A stretch of 64,000 nucleotides of DNA from Hyphomicrobium sp. MC1 (GTDB lineage: Bacteria > Pseudomonadota > Alphaproteobacteria > Rhizobiales > Hyphomicrobiaceae). Under the pieces are notes generated by a model. The model searched no databases. It was not told the DNA's origin and saw nothing but the letters and a program-made list of their open reading frames with translations. How positions within the stretch are numbered: position 1 is the stretch's first letter; every line of letters starts with the position of its first letter. Below are positions 7,445 through 16,151 of the stretch, piece after piece. A program made the translations under genes and the position numbers. The DNA lies in assembly GCF_000253295.1 (NCBI RefSeq), contig NC_015717.1, positions 3,286,001 through 3,350,000 of the forward strand, read 5' to 3'.

Positions 7445-9061
7445 ATGCCCAACCCACTTGACATAGCCGTGATTGGCGGAGGTCACAACGGCCTTGTCAC
7501 CGCTGCATATCTCGCCCGCAAAGGCCTTTCCGTCGGCGTCTTCGAGGCGCGTCCCGTGGTCGGGGGTGCCGCGGTAACAGAGGAATTTTACCCCGGATTC
7601 CGCAATTCCGTGTGTTCCTACCTGGCTGGGTTGCTGAGCCCGCTCGTGGTGTCCGAGCTTGGTTTGAGACAAGCAGGGCTGCAAATCGTTCAACGGCCGG
7701 CCAGCGACTTTCTTCCACTCCCCGACGGCCGGTATCTCATGAACACTGGCGACTCGAATTCCTACGTGCGCCAACTCGATGCGCTTTGCCCTGGCGACGG
7801 CGCCGGCTACAAAGCCATTGACCGGGATCTTTCGGAGGTCGTCGGGGCAGTGCGGACGATCATGGATCGCACGCCCCCAAACATTGGCGGCAGCACGCCT
7901 AGCCTCCTGAGTGCCATCGGCGCAGCGCTGGAGGCGCGCAGCCTATCCTCACACGGACAAATGGTTCTTATGCGTCTGCTGACAATGTCGGCGGCGGATT
8001 TCCTCGGACATTATTTTCAAGGTGAGGCCATCAAAGGCGGCTATGGCTGGCTCTCGGCGGTCGGCAACTTCCAGCCCCCAACCGCGCCGGGATCGGCCTA
8101 TGTCGTCCTGCACCACAGCTTTGGCGAATCCAACTCCAAGCAAGGAACCTGGGGCCATGCGATCGGCGGCATGGGAGCCATCAGCGACGCTATCGCGAAG
8201 GTCGCCCGCGCGGCCGGTGTCAAAATCGAAACCGGCGTCCGTGTGGCGCAAGTCAATACGCGCGGTGGCGTGGCAAGTGGCATTACCCTGACCGACGGCC
8301 GCGAGATCAAAGCCAAGCGCGTCGTCGCCAATGTCAATCCGCAGCTGCTTTACGAACGACTTGTCGATCGCACGCTGTTACCAGATGAGGTTCGTAGCTG
8401 GATCGGGAGTTACCAAAACCACTCTGCAACCCTGCGCATCAACGTTGCACTGTCGGAGCTGCCGGACTTCACCTGCTGCCCAGGCAAGACTCAGGGAATT
8501 CATCATGGCGGATCGGTATTGATCTCGCCTTCTCTCTCATATCTCGAAGAAGCCTACGACGATGCCAAGAAAGGTGCATGGGCGCGCAAGCCCGCCGTCG
8601 AAATGTGGATCTCATCAACAGTCGACAAGACGCTGGCGCCTGAAGGCAAGCATGTCGCGAGCCTCTTCTGCCAACACTTCAACAAGAATCTCTCGGATGG
8701 CCGCGACTGGGATTCGTGCAGAGAAGAAGCTGCGGATGCTGCCATTCGCGTTGTGAACGATGCCGCACCGAACTTCGCCAAATCGATCATCGGTCGCAAG
8801 GTTCTCACCCCTACCGATCTCGAACGCGAATTCGGCCTGACCGGCGGCGACATCTTCCATGGCGCGCTGCATCTCGACCAGATTTTCTCGATGCGCCCGG
8901 TCCCGCGCTATGCCGATTATAGGACGCCTATTCCAGGTCTCTACCTCTGTGGCTCAGGAGCACATCCTGGCGGCGGTGTGACGGGCATTCCAGGCCGAAA
9001 CGCCGCTCGTGAGATCATGAAGGATATTCGCTCCTGGCGCCCTCGCGCGCCTGGCCGTTGA
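7445..9061 (+). CDS. FAD-dependent oxidoreductase, phytoene desaturase/PYROXD2-like
   Basis: 538 aa. The N-terminal dinucleotide-binding motif is VIGGGHNGLVTAAYLARKG (about residues 6-24), followed by FEARPVVGGAAV. The C-terminal FAD contact region is PIPGLYLCGSGAHPGGGVTG. The overall pattern matches the CrtI/PYROXD2 branch of amine-oxidase-like flavoproteins, whose substrates are mostly unknown outside carotenoid synthesis. No carotenoid genes are nearby. It lies 18 bp upstream of the Rieske reductase gene, so it probably works in the same pathway, oxidising an intermediate or amine. Confidence 0.85.
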   Translation: MPNPLDIAVIGGGHNGLVTAAYLARKGLSVGVFEARPVVGGAAVTEEFYPGFRNSVCSYLAGLLSPLVVSELGLRQAGLQIVQRPASDFLPLPDGRYLMNTGDSNSYVRQLDALCPGDGAGYKAIDRDLSEVVGAVRTIMDRTPPNIGGSTPSLLSAIGAALEARSLSSHGQMVLMRLLTMSAADFLGHYFQGEAIKGGYGWLSAVGNFQPPTAPGSAYVVLHHSFGESNSKQGTWGHAIGGMGAISDAIAKVARAAGVKIETGVRVAQVNTRGGVASGITLTDGREIKAKRVVANVNPQLLYERLVDRTLLPDEVRSWIGSYQNHSATLRINVALSELPDFTCCPGKTQGIHHGGSVLISPSLSYLEEAYDDAKKGAWARKPAVEMWISSTVDKTLAPEGKHVASLFCQHFNKNLSDGRDWDSCREEAADAAIRVVNDAAPNFAKSIIGRKVLTPTDLEREFGLTGGDIFHGALHLDQIFSMRPVPRYADYRTPIPGLYLCGSGAHPGGGVTGIPGRNAAREIMKDIRSWRPRAPGR

Positions 9062-9079
9062 GACATTCAAGCCGCGCAG

Positions 9080-10042
9080 ATGCAAAACGCTACGCTGACT
9101 GTCAAAGTCAAGTCGAAGAAGAATGAAGCGATGAATATCGCTTCATTCGAGCTGACGAGCCTCGACGGAAGCGATCTGCCACCTTTCACGGCAGGGGCTC
9201 ATATCGACGTCCATTTGGCTCCGGGTCTGGTTCGGCAATATTCACTCTGCAACAGCCCTTCGGAGCGGCATCGCTACGTGATCGGCGTGCTCCGTGCGCC
9301 GAATTCTCGTGGTGGCTCTGAATTTCTCCACGACATCATTCGAAACGGATCGCGGCTATCGATCTCGATGCCGCGCAACAACTTCCCTTTGGCCCCGACC
9401 GCAAAGGGCAGCATCCTCTTCGCCGGCGGCATAGGAATAACGCCGATCCTATGCATGGCCGAGCATCTATCGAACGAGGGTTCGCCGTTTGAATTGCACT
9501 ACAGCGCCCGAACTCCTGATCGGCTCGCCTTTTCTGCTGACATATTGGCGTCGCCCTATGCCGATCGCACCATTTTTCATTTCGACGACGCCGCGCCCGA
9601 GCAGGCGCTCAATCCCTCTGAAATTCTGAGGATGCCGGATGCCGAGACGCATATTTACGTCTGCGGTCCGTCGGGATTTATCGATCATATCGTGCATGCC
9701 GCACTTACGTCCGGGTGGCCCAACGATCAAATCCATTTCGAACATTTTGCGGCGCGAGGCTCTCACGCAAATGCCACTTCCTTTACAGTCACGCTCGCAC
9801 GAAGCGGAACGATAATCATGGTTGGAGAGAACGAGACGGTTGTTCAGGCGCTCTCCCGAAACGGGGTCGAGATTCCCGTCGCCTGTGAGCAAGGCCTTTG
9901 TGGAACGTGCATGACAGGTATCTTGGGTGGCGTTCCAGATCACCGCGACCACCTTCTAACGGCCACAGAGCGCGCCTCAAACGCATGCTTTCTGCCTTGC
10001 TGCTCAAGAGCGCTTTCCGCGAACCTCATTCTGGATCTCTAA
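9080..10042 (+). CDS. Ferredoxin-NAD(P)H oxidoreductase, phthalate-dioxygenase-reductase type
   Basis: 320 aa: FMN/FAD-binding barrel with RQYSLCNSP, NAD-binding domain with GGIGITPILCMAEHL, and a C-terminal plant-type [2Fe-2S] ferredoxin with CEQGLCGTC (spacing CX4CX2C) and a fourth Cys in ACFLPCC. This domain order is that of vanillate/phthalate and GbcB-type reductases that feed electrons to Rieske oxygenases. The likely partner is the oxygenase at 4874-6061; the two are not adjacent but share the same cluster and regulator family. Probably co-transcribed with the FAD oxidoreductase. Confidence 0.9.
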   Translation: MQNATLTVKVKSKKNEAMNIASFELTSLDGSDLPPFTAGAHIDVHLAPGLVRQYSLCNSPSERHRYVIGVLRAPNSRGGSEFLHDIIRNGSRLSISMPRNNFPLAPTAKGSILFAGGIGITPILCMAEHLSNEGSPFELHYSARTPDRLAFSADILASPYADRTIFHFDDAAPEQALNPSEILRMPDAETHIYVCGPSGFIDHIVHAALTSGWPNDQIHFEHFAARGSHANATSFTVTLARSGTIIMVGENETVVQALSRNGVEIPVACEQGLCGTCMTGILGGVPDHRDHLLTATERASNACFLPCCSRALSANLILDL

Positions 10043-10061
10043 AACATCACCGCAAAGCAAA

Positions 10062-10089
10062 GAGGCCACGTCTGATAAGACGCGGCCTC
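10062..10089. terminator. Hairpin between convergent genes, possible bidirectional terminator
   Basis: 12-bp stem with one mismatch (10062-10073 and 10078-10089) and a 4-nt loop, lying 20 bp past the reductase stop and 56 bp past the convergent 91-aa gene. No long U-run follows; on the minus side there is TTTGCTTTG. Weak as an intrinsic terminator. Confidence 0.45.
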
Positions 10090-10144
10090 GTCTGGAATGG
10101 AGGCTGCAAAAGGCTGCATCTCGATTGTCAGGTCGTGTAACGTC

Positions 10145-10420
10145 TCAATCGCCGAAGTGCTCGGCGGCATAAGCCATGCCGGCTCGCGTTTCGCCAATTG
10201 CTTGCTCGATCAAGTTCATCGCTTTCTCGCGATGACCGCCTTTGTCTGACGTTGCGTCACGCAGGAACTGCATGGCTTCCTGCAGCGATCCGATCGCCCG
10301 CTCCATATTACCCTGGTAGGCCACAGCTTCCTTCGTCACGAGTGACGCGAACGCTGCTGCACCCACGCCGGTGGCTGCAAGGCGCAGCGCGTTTCGCCGC
10401 GAGATATCTTCTTGTTTCAT
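10145..10420 (-). CDS. Small exported protein with Tat-type leader, function unknown
   Basis: 91 aa. The N-terminus SRRNALRLAATGVGAAAFAS resembles a twin-arginine signal. The mature part is helical and charged (ERAIGSLQEAMQFLRDA, then DKGGHREKAMNLIEQAIGET and RAGMAYA), a DKGGHR-type small protein family that I recognise from proteobacteria but whose function is unknown. It precedes nothing obvious in the pathway; 65 bp separate it from the upstream 196-aa secreted protein, so the two may be cotranscribed. Confidence 0.75.
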   Translation of the reverse strand: MKQEDISRRNALRLAATGVGAAAFASLVTKEAVAYQGNMERAIGSLQEAMQFLRDATSDKGGHREKAMNLIEQAIGETRAGMAYAAEHFGD

Positions 10421-10485
10421 GCGCTAGGTCCTTTTTAAGTACCGACACAAGCGCCATTGCAATGGCACTTGTGCCGAATGTTGGC

Positions 10486-11076
10486 TTAGTAACCCCACCA
10501 CGGACGGCAATGCAGATGTCCCCACGGCCCGCGCCAGCAATTACCGCCGGCCCACCGGCCAGGCCCCCATCCCCAACCCCAACGGCGATGCCAGCCGGGG
10601 CCATACCACCAATCGATAAAGAGGCTAATCTCCTTGCCCGAAGCCGGGATGACTCCGTCGAGCGGACGAATATCGTAGGTCAGGTCGCTGCCCTTGAGAC
10701 GCGGCTTGAGAAGCTCCACGACAACGAGATCGGTTTTTCCATCAATTACTGTGGAGACGGTCGCATTTGGCGGATCTTTTTCGAAATCGTCTTTACCGCC
10801 GGTCCAATAGTCGACGAACTTGCTGGTAAAGACGTCGCCCGTCATGCGTTCCGGCCGATCGCTGAACATCAGTGTCTGAGGGGCGACCCCGTGGATCGTC
10901 AGCGTCTTGCCATCGGAGGTGAACGACGTTCCTGTCTGCACGAACAGCCAGTTTGCTGCCGGCATTTCCACCATGTTCGACGTCTTGTCATTCTTCTCCG
11001 GCGCGCTCTCGTCGGCATGCGCAGCACCGACCATGGCGCCGACAAATAATGCCATCGCGATAAATAACCGTCTCAT
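10486..11076 (-). CDS. Secreted protein of unknown function, Trp/Gly-rich tail
   Basis: 196 aa with a clear Sec signal peptide (MRRLFIAMALFVGAMVGAAHA). The central part looks globular, with KTLTIHGVAPQTLMFSDRP and PLDGVIPASGKEISLFIDW. The last 40 residues are very rich in Trp, Gly and Arg. No catalytic motif is recognised. Its upstream region contains a CTGTC-N6-GACAG repeat, so it may share regulation with the TetR2 gene. Function not assigned. Confidence 0.75.
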   Translation of the reverse strand: MRRLFIAMALFVGAMVGAAHADESAPEKNDKTSNMVEMPAANWLFVQTGTSFTSDGKTLTIHGVAPQTLMFSDRPERMTGDVFTSKFVDYWTGGKDDFEKDPPNATVSTVIDGKTDLVVVELLKPRLKGSDLTYDIRPLDGVIPASGKEISLFIDWWYGPGWHRRWGWGWGPGRWAGGNCWRGPWGHLHCRPWWGY

Positions 11077-11236
11077 TTACCATCCTTTTGCGTTGCGTAC
11101 GAATTCAGTCCGTTTGGTTTTCGTTTTCCCGCAGAATTCAGCCGGCAAAAAAGCCTGTTGCCCTCATGGCAGACAGGATTTGCGACGCTGCTTCGACACG
11201 ACGAACGAACGATAGCAAGGGTTCAATTAAAATCTC

Positions 11237-11252
11237 CTGTCTGCCTGGACAG
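11237..11252. promoter_or_regulatory. Candidate TetR operator, CTGTC-N6-GACAG
   Basis: CTGTCTGCCTGGACAG: perfect 5-bp arms spaced by 6 nt, identical in design to the site at 12047-12062 upstream of TetR copy 2. It is the only structured element noticed in the 312-bp gap 11077-11388 upstream of the secreted-protein gene; no gene is supported there. Confidence 0.5.
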
Positions 11253-11388
11253 CTATATTCATAAAATTGCTGGGTCAAGGCTTGGCTTCGCGGTAAATCC
11301 AAATACACCGTCTGATAACAGCCTCGCAGTCTCCGTTCGACATCAGAGATCATCAGCGTATCCCAATCGCATTGCATGGGTGATGACT

Positions 11389-12012
11389 TCAAGCGGGGGA
11401 CGGTTGTTGCGATGCTATGAGGGGATGGATGATCGCCTTTGCCGCTTCGAGAGCGCGTTGAACCTTGAAGCCCTCCGGGTCGAGGTGGCATTCGAGCCAT
11501 ACACCGAAAATGAGCGCATTGATGCCTGCGGCGCGCCTCATTGCCTCGGCGCGATCGCCGGTGATCGTATAAATCGCGTCGGCAATTTCTTCCTTGTACT
11601 TATGATCCGAAGGCAGCCCTACTACGCGATAGAGATCGAGCCCGCGCGCCTCGCCCCAGGCGGCGCACCAGAGCGATAGGATGTCTCCGTGCTTTGCGCC
11701 AAATCCGACATCGTGTTGAACGGTGGCCCATAGCTGCGCAATCGGCTCGGGGTCGGCACGTTCCTGCGCAGCGCGAAGACTGGCGTCGTAGATGTCGATC
11801 GAACTGGCGATGGCGGCCATCAGCAGTTGGTCTTTAGATTCGAAGTGAAAGCCTACCAATGCCCGCGAAACGTTGGCTATGCCCGCCACGCTGTTGAGTG
11901 TCGTACCTGCCAAGCCATTCTGGGCCACGGACACCACGGCAGCATCAATGAGAATGCGCCGCGTGCTTTCACCCCTTTCACGTCGCAGGTCTTTGTCTTT
12001 CACTTTAGCCAT
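11389..12012 (-). CDS. TetR/BetI-type repressor, copy 2
   Basis: 207 aa from ATG 12012, which has AAGGAA just upstream; a longer in-frame start at 12081 would cover the candidate operator. It closely parallels copy 1, e.g. RRILIDAAVVSVAQNGLAGT against RRVLIDAAVVSVAKHGLAGT, with the same C-terminal region, so the pair arose by duplication within this cluster. It probably represses itself and the adjoining glutaryl-CoA dehydrogenase/CaiB or secreted-protein promoters. Confidence 0.88.
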   Translation of the reverse strand: MAKVKDKDLRRERGESTRRILIDAAVVSVAQNGLAGTTLNSVAGIANVSRALVGFHFESKDQLLMAAIASSIDIYDASLRAAQERADPEPIAQLWATVQHDVGFGAKHGDILSLWCAAWGEARGLDLYRVVGLPSDHKYKEEIADAIYTITGDRAEAMRRAAGINALIFGVWLECHLDPEGFKVQRALEAAKAIIHPLIASQQPSPA

Positions 12013-12046
12013 CTCATTCCTTGAAGGGGTCGGCCCGAGACTTTTG

Positions 12047-12062
12047 CTGTCCGATGAGACAG
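12047..12062. promoter_or_regulatory. Candidate TetR operator upstream of TetR copy 2
   Basis: CTGTCCGATGAGACAG, arms CTGTC and GACAG spaced by 6 nt, 35 bp upstream of the chosen TetR2 start. Suits autoregulation. Same element as at 11237-11252. Confidence 0.55.
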
Positions 12063-12115
12063 TATTACTGGTTACTGGCATTTGCGATGTCCAATGGGCC
12101 TCACGGCTCTAGGAT

Positions 12116-13309
12116 CTAGATATATGGATCGTTTCCCGCTTGGAGGCATTCCAGAACGAGATCGGTATCTGCACCTAGCTTGGGACTGGCGGTGGTGGCG
12201 GCACAGGGGATGCCGTCGATCACGATGGGGCTGCGGACGGTGGGCACGGGCGCCGCGTCGGGGCGGGTAAGGTCCTGGCGTAGTCCGCGGGCAACGACTT
12301 GGGGATCAGCGAAGACCTGATCGAGCCGGTTGACCGGTCCGGCCGGAACGCCAGCCGTTTCCAGCGCGGCGAGCAGATCGCCGGCGGTGCGCTTTGCAAT
12401 TTCAACGGCGAGAAGCGGAATCAGCTCAGCGCGGTTGGCGACGCGGCGGGCATTCGTCTTGAAGCGCTCGTCGGTTGCGAGGTTTTTGAGGCCGAGCAGA
12501 TCGCAGACGCGTGCGAACTGGCCGTCGTTGCCGGCCGCGATGATAATTGGCCCATCGGCGGCTTCGAACACCTGGTAGGGCACGATGTTGGGATGGGCGT
12601 TGCCGAGGCGGCGTGGCGGCGTTCCTGATGCCAGATAGTTCATCGCTTGATTGGCTAGCACGGAGACTTGCGTATCGAGCAGCGCCATGTCGATGATGGC
12701 GCCTTCGCCCGTGGCATTGCGGCGATTGAGTGCCGCCAGAATGCCGATGGTGGCATAGATGCCGGTGAAGATATCGGCGAACGCCACGCCGATCTTCTGC
12801 GGCTCGCCGTCGGGCGCGCCGGTCAGATCCATGATACCGCCCATGCCCTGCACGATGAAGTCATAGCCGGCGCGCGGGGCATAAGGCCCGGTCTGGCCGA
12901 AGCCCGTGATCGAGCAATAGATGACACCGGGATTGATGGCTTTGATCGCAGGGTAGTCGAGACCGTATTTGGCAAGGCCGCCGACCTTGAAGTTCTCGAT
13001 GATGACGTCGGCCTGCTTCGCGAGCGCGACCGCCGCTTCACGGCCTGCGGGGTTGTCGTAGTCGAGTGCGATCGATCGCTTGCCGCGGTTCGTCGCATGA
13101 AAGTAGGCGGCCGATCCCGGACCATCGTCGTCGGCTACGAACGGCGGTCCCCACGCCCGCGTATCATCGCCACCGTCGGGCCGTTCGACCTTGATGACGG
13201 AGGCGCCGAGGTCGGCGAGCGTCTGACCGGCCCAGGGTCCTGCGAGCACGCGGGCGAGTTCCAGCACGCGTAGGCCCGCAAGCGGTTTCGGACTTTCAGA
13301 CGTCATCAT
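12116..13309 (-). CDS. CaiB/BaiF family CoA-transferase, probably glutarate CoA-transferase
   Basis: 397 aa family III CoA-transferase. The opening GLRVLELARVLAGPWAGQTL and NRGKRSIALDY are class hallmarks; the catalytic Asp is expected at D179 in VAFADIFTG. It overlaps the upstream acyl-CoA dehydrogenase gene by 4 bp. A glutaryl-CoA dehydrogenase partner points to succinyl-CoA:glutarate CoA transfer (SUGCT-like), feeding glutarate from lysine or tryptophan breakdown into the dehydrogenase. Substrate is inferred from the neighbour. Confidence 0.88.
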   Translation of the reverse strand: MMTSESPKPLAGLRVLELARVLAGPWAGQTLADLGASVIKVERPDGGDDTRAWGPPFVADDDGPGSAAYFHATNRGKRSIALDYDNPAGREAAVALAKQADVIIENFKVGGLAKYGLDYPAIKAINPGVIYCSITGFGQTGPYAPRAGYDFIVQGMGGIMDLTGAPDGEPQKIGVAFADIFTGIYATIGILAALNRRNATGEGAIIDMALLDTQVSVLANQAMNYLASGTPPRRLGNAHPNIVPYQVFEAADGPIIIAAGNDGQFARVCDLLGLKNLATDERFKTNARRVANRAELIPLLAVEIAKRTAGDLLAALETAGVPAGPVNRLDQVFADPQVVARGLRQDLTRPDAAPVPTVRSPIVIDGIPCAATTASPKLGADTDLVLECLQAGNDPYI

Positions 13310-14493
13310 GCGAAGGCCTGCAGTCCGGTGATGGCGCGACCGAGGATCAGAGCGTGAATGTCGTGCGTGCCTTCATACGTGTTGACCGTTTCGAGGTTCA
13401 GCATGTGACGCATGACCTGGAACTCTTCCGAGATGCCGTTGCCACCGTGCATGTCGCGGGCCATGCGGGCGATGTCGAGGGCTTTGCCGCAGTTGTTGCG
13501 CTTGATCAGCGAGATTATCTCGGGCGCAAACTTGCCATTGTCGAGCAAGCGGCCGACGCGCAGCGCCGCCTGCAGGCCGAGCGTGATTTCGGTCTCCATG
13601 TCGGCGAGCTTCTTCTGGACGAGCTGCGTCGCCGCGAGCGGGCGGTTAAACTGTTTGCGGTCGAGCGTGTATTGCCGGGACGCGTGGAAGCAGAACTCGG
13701 CGGCGCCGAGCACGCCCCAGGCGATGCCGTAGCGGGCGCGGTTCAAACAACCAAACGGGCCGGCCAAGCCTTCCGCATTCGGTAGTAGCGCCTCGTCGGA
13801 GACTTCGACGCCGTCCATGACGATCTCGCCGGTGATGGAGGTGCGCAGCGACAGCTTGCCGGCGATCTTCGGCGCGGACAGGCCTTTCATGCCTTTTTCG
13901 AGGACGAAGCCTTTGATCTTGTCGCCGTGCGCCTGAGATTTTGCCCAGACGACGAAGACGTCGGCGATCGGCGCGTTGGTGATCCACATCTTCGCGCCTG
14001 AGAGGCGGTAACCGCCGCTGATCTTCTCCGCGCGCGTGCGCATGCCGCCGGGATCGGAACCGGCGTCGGGTTCGGTCAGGCCGAAGCAGCCGATCCATTC
14101 GCCGCTGGCGAGCTTGGGCAGATACTTTGCGCGCTGCGCCTCGCTGCCGTAGGCGTAGATTGGGTGCATGACGAGCGAGGACTGCACGCTCATCATCGAA
14201 CGATAGCCGGAATCGACGCGCTCGACCTCGCGTGCGATCAGTCCGTAGGAGACGTAGTTCGAATCCGAGCCGCCGCAGTCCGCGGGAAGCGTCGGGCCGA
14301 GCAGACCGAGCGCGCCCATCTCGCGGAAGATGCCGGGATCGGTGGCTTCACGGGCGTAGGCCTCGATCACGTGCGGTTGCAGTTTGTCCTGCGCGAAAGC
14401 CCGCGCCGTGTCGCGGATCAGTTTTTCGTCTTCCGATAATTGGTCTTCAAGAAGGAGTGGATCTTCCCAATCGAATTTCGATTCCGTTGCCAC
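13306..14493 (-). CDS. gcdH: Glutaryl-CoA dehydrogenase-type acyl-CoA dehydrogenase
   Basis: 395 aa flavoprotein converting glutaryl-CoA to crotonyl-CoA and CO2. The sequence carries GCDH hallmarks: FDWEDPLLLEDQL near the N-terminus, GYRSMMSVQSSLVMHPIYAY, CFGLTEPDAGSDPGGMRTRA, and the C-terminal NTYEGTHDIHALILGRAITG with catalytic base E374. First gene of a two-gene operon with the CoA-transferase. Its promoter region has a perfect CTGTCTAGACAG palindrome. Confidence 0.92.
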   Translation of the reverse strand: MATESKFDWEDPLLLEDQLSEDEKLIRDTARAFAQDKLQPHVIEAYAREATDPGIFREMGALGLLGPTLPADCGGSDSNYVSYGLIAREVERVDSGYRSMMSVQSSLVMHPIYAYGSEAQRAKYLPKLASGEWIGCFGLTEPDAGSDPGGMRTRAEKISGGYRLSGAKMWITNAPIADVFVVWAKSQAHGDKIKGFVLEKGMKGLSAPKIAGKLSLRTSITGEIVMDGVEVSDEALLPNAEGLAGPFGCLNRARYGIAWGVLGAAEFCFHASRQYTLDRKQFNRPLAATQLVQKKLADMETEITLGLQAALRVGRLLDNGKFAPEIISLIKRNNCGKALDIARMARDMHGGNGISEEFQVMRHMLNLETVNTYEGTHDIHALILGRAITGLQAFA

Positions 14494-14536
14494 GTCATAC
14501 TCCTAATAATCACGTACTTACTTGATACATAACTAG

Positions 14537-14548
14537 CTGTCTAGACAG
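14537..14548. promoter_or_regulatory. Perfect palindrome upstream of gcdH, candidate TetR operator
   Basis: CTGTCTAGACAG is a perfect 12-bp palindrome 44 bp upstream of the gcdH start, next to an AT-rich stretch. Its arms (CTGTC/GACAG) match the sites near the two TetR genes, with 2-nt instead of 6-nt spacing. Confidence 0.55.
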
Positions 14549-14887
14549 TTAATATTTTTTTTCATTACGAGTTAACTTCAACAGATCATGATGTGTAGTG
14601 ATCGATATTGATTACAGGCACTTTTTTCGACGACGAAAAACGACGGACAACACATTCATCAAGAGCAATAGGTATTTCCGATATGGGCATCTGAAAAACC
14701 TATTTTTGGGCACAACTACGATCCGGTATCGATTGTAAATCGCGTAGCAAAGTAAATCGAATGCTCGATGGTGGGTGTGGGTGAGGCTATTGAGCCGTCT
14801 CGAAAGACTGGCCTCCTTCTCGGCCATTTGAGATCGACCCGACCTCAAGAAGCACCGGCCAACTTCAGATGGTTGAATGACGCAAAA

Positions 14888-15595
14888 ATGATTCCGGGGT
14901 TTGCTCCACGTCTGCCAGACGACCTCAATCCCAGGCGCAATCTATCAATCGACAGTGTCGTACATAATGCCATCGGTGCGCTTGGTATGTGCGTCATCGT
15001 TGTCGACTCCAGATTGCGTATCCTCTATGCCAGTGAAGCGAGTAGGGCTCTTGCTACGCAAGTATCCACCGGCTTCTCGATGGCCCGACGAGGAGGAGCT
15101 GGAGAAGCCTATCTATCACTTGCGAGCAACGCCAATACAATTGAGCTCCGAAAGTTGGTTGCTGCAGTCATTGCTGTCGAATCGGCCGGCCAGCGAGTGC
15201 AAGTTTCCAGTCGACTGCATCCGCTCTGCAGTCCTCAGATCATCTGCCTCATTTCGCCGATAGAGGAACGTCTTGCTGACCCTTTGCCGGAACTCCATTT
15301 TTCTCATGCCGCGCTCGTCATTTTCAAACCGTTTGCAGCAATTCCCAAACCCTCTCCTAAGCTCTTACGGAGCCTGTTTTCCTTTACGCAAGCTGAAGCG
15401 GAAGTCGCCAGCGATCTGGTAGGCGGCATCAACGCAGACGAGGTCGCCAGACTCCGCAACGTCCGGCTTGACACGATCCGCTCGCAAATACGGTCAATTC
15501 TTGCGAAATCGGGCGCCCCCAACCTGCGAGCCTTCGAGAACAGGATCGGGAGCCTCATGGCCATGCTCCCGCTCGACGCTACCGCGCTAAGATAA
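14888..15595 (+). CDS. LuxR-type transcriptional regulator, possible effector-locus regulator
   Basis: 235 aa from ATG 14888; an in-frame ATG at 14768 would add 40 residues that look less protein-like, and neither start has a strong ribosome site. The middle part resembles a PAS-type sensor (GMCVIVVDSRLRILYASEAS). The C-terminus is a LuxR HTH: LFSFTQAEAEVASDLVGGI, then INADEVARLRNVRLDTIRSQ and IRSILAKSG. It is followed after 41 bp by a T3S chaperone and the SopB-like effector on the same strand, which suggests that it controls them. Confidence 0.8.
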   Translation: MIPGFAPRLPDDLNPRRNLSIDSVVHNAIGALGMCVIVVDSRLRILYASEASRALATQVSTGFSMARRGGAGEAYLSLASNANTIELRKLVAAVIAVESAGQRVQVSSRLHPLCSPQIICLISPIEERLADPLPELHFSHAALVIFKPFAAIPKPSPKLLRSLFSFTQAEAEVASDLVGGINADEVARLRNVRLDTIRSQIRSILAKSGAPNLRAFENRIGSLMAMLPLDATALR

Positions 15596-15636
15596 AGAAC
15601 GAAGATGAATTTTATCCCTCCACTGAAGGTAGACAA

Positions 15637-16131
15637 ATGCCGACTGCAACCTATTTGGCCCTGATCAAAGAGATGGGAGCGCACATTGGCCTGCCGGACA
15701 TGGAGGCGGATGAAGGCGGTTATCTAGCGATTACGCTTGAGAAGCTGACGCTGCACCTTCAGTACGACGAAGAGGAAGACGAGGTCGCACTGTTCGCGCG
15801 ACTAGGCGAGGTCGAAGAAGATCGTACGGAAGCGATCTATGCCATGCTTCTGGGTGCCAATCTCTTTTGGCAAGGCACTCGGGGCGCCACGCTGGCAATA
15901 GAACCCTCTGGCGGCTCTGTCTTTTTTATGGACCGACGCGCCTTGCCCGTTCTCCGTGCCGACAGTTTGGTGTCCTGGATCGAACGCTTCCACGAAATGG
16001 CTGCCTACTGGAGCAATCGACTTGCTGTGGCCAACGAGGGCGGTCCGATTGGCGTCGCCGACGATGAGATCAGCATCCCAACAAGCGATCGTCAGACCTA
16101 CACCATCTCTCCTTCGTTCATCCGCGGCTGA
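15637..16131 (+). CDS. Type III secretion chaperone, CesT/SigE class
   Basis: 164 aa, small and acidic (YDEEEDEVALFARLGEVEED), with the class I chaperone pattern of short helix, beta-sheet and the conserved LLGANLFWQGTRGATLAIEP (the LLxANLF motif of CesT proteins). A GAAGGT site precedes the ATG. It ends 20 bp before the SopB-like effector, as expected for a dedicated chaperone (in Salmonella SopB uses SigE). The tail SPSFIRG resembles the tails of the chaperones at 44466 (SDHFIRG) and 62671 (SNGFVRA). Confidence 0.88.
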   Translation: MPTATYLALIKEMGAHIGLPDMEADEGGYLAITLEKLTLHLQYDEEEDEVALFARLGEVEEDRTEAIYAMLLGANLFWQGTRGATLAIEPSGGSVFFMDRRALPVLRADSLVSWIERFHEMAAYWSNRLAVANEGGPIGVADDEISIPTSDRQTYTISPSFIRG

Positions 16132-16151
16132 ATTTCTTTGAGAACGCGAGT

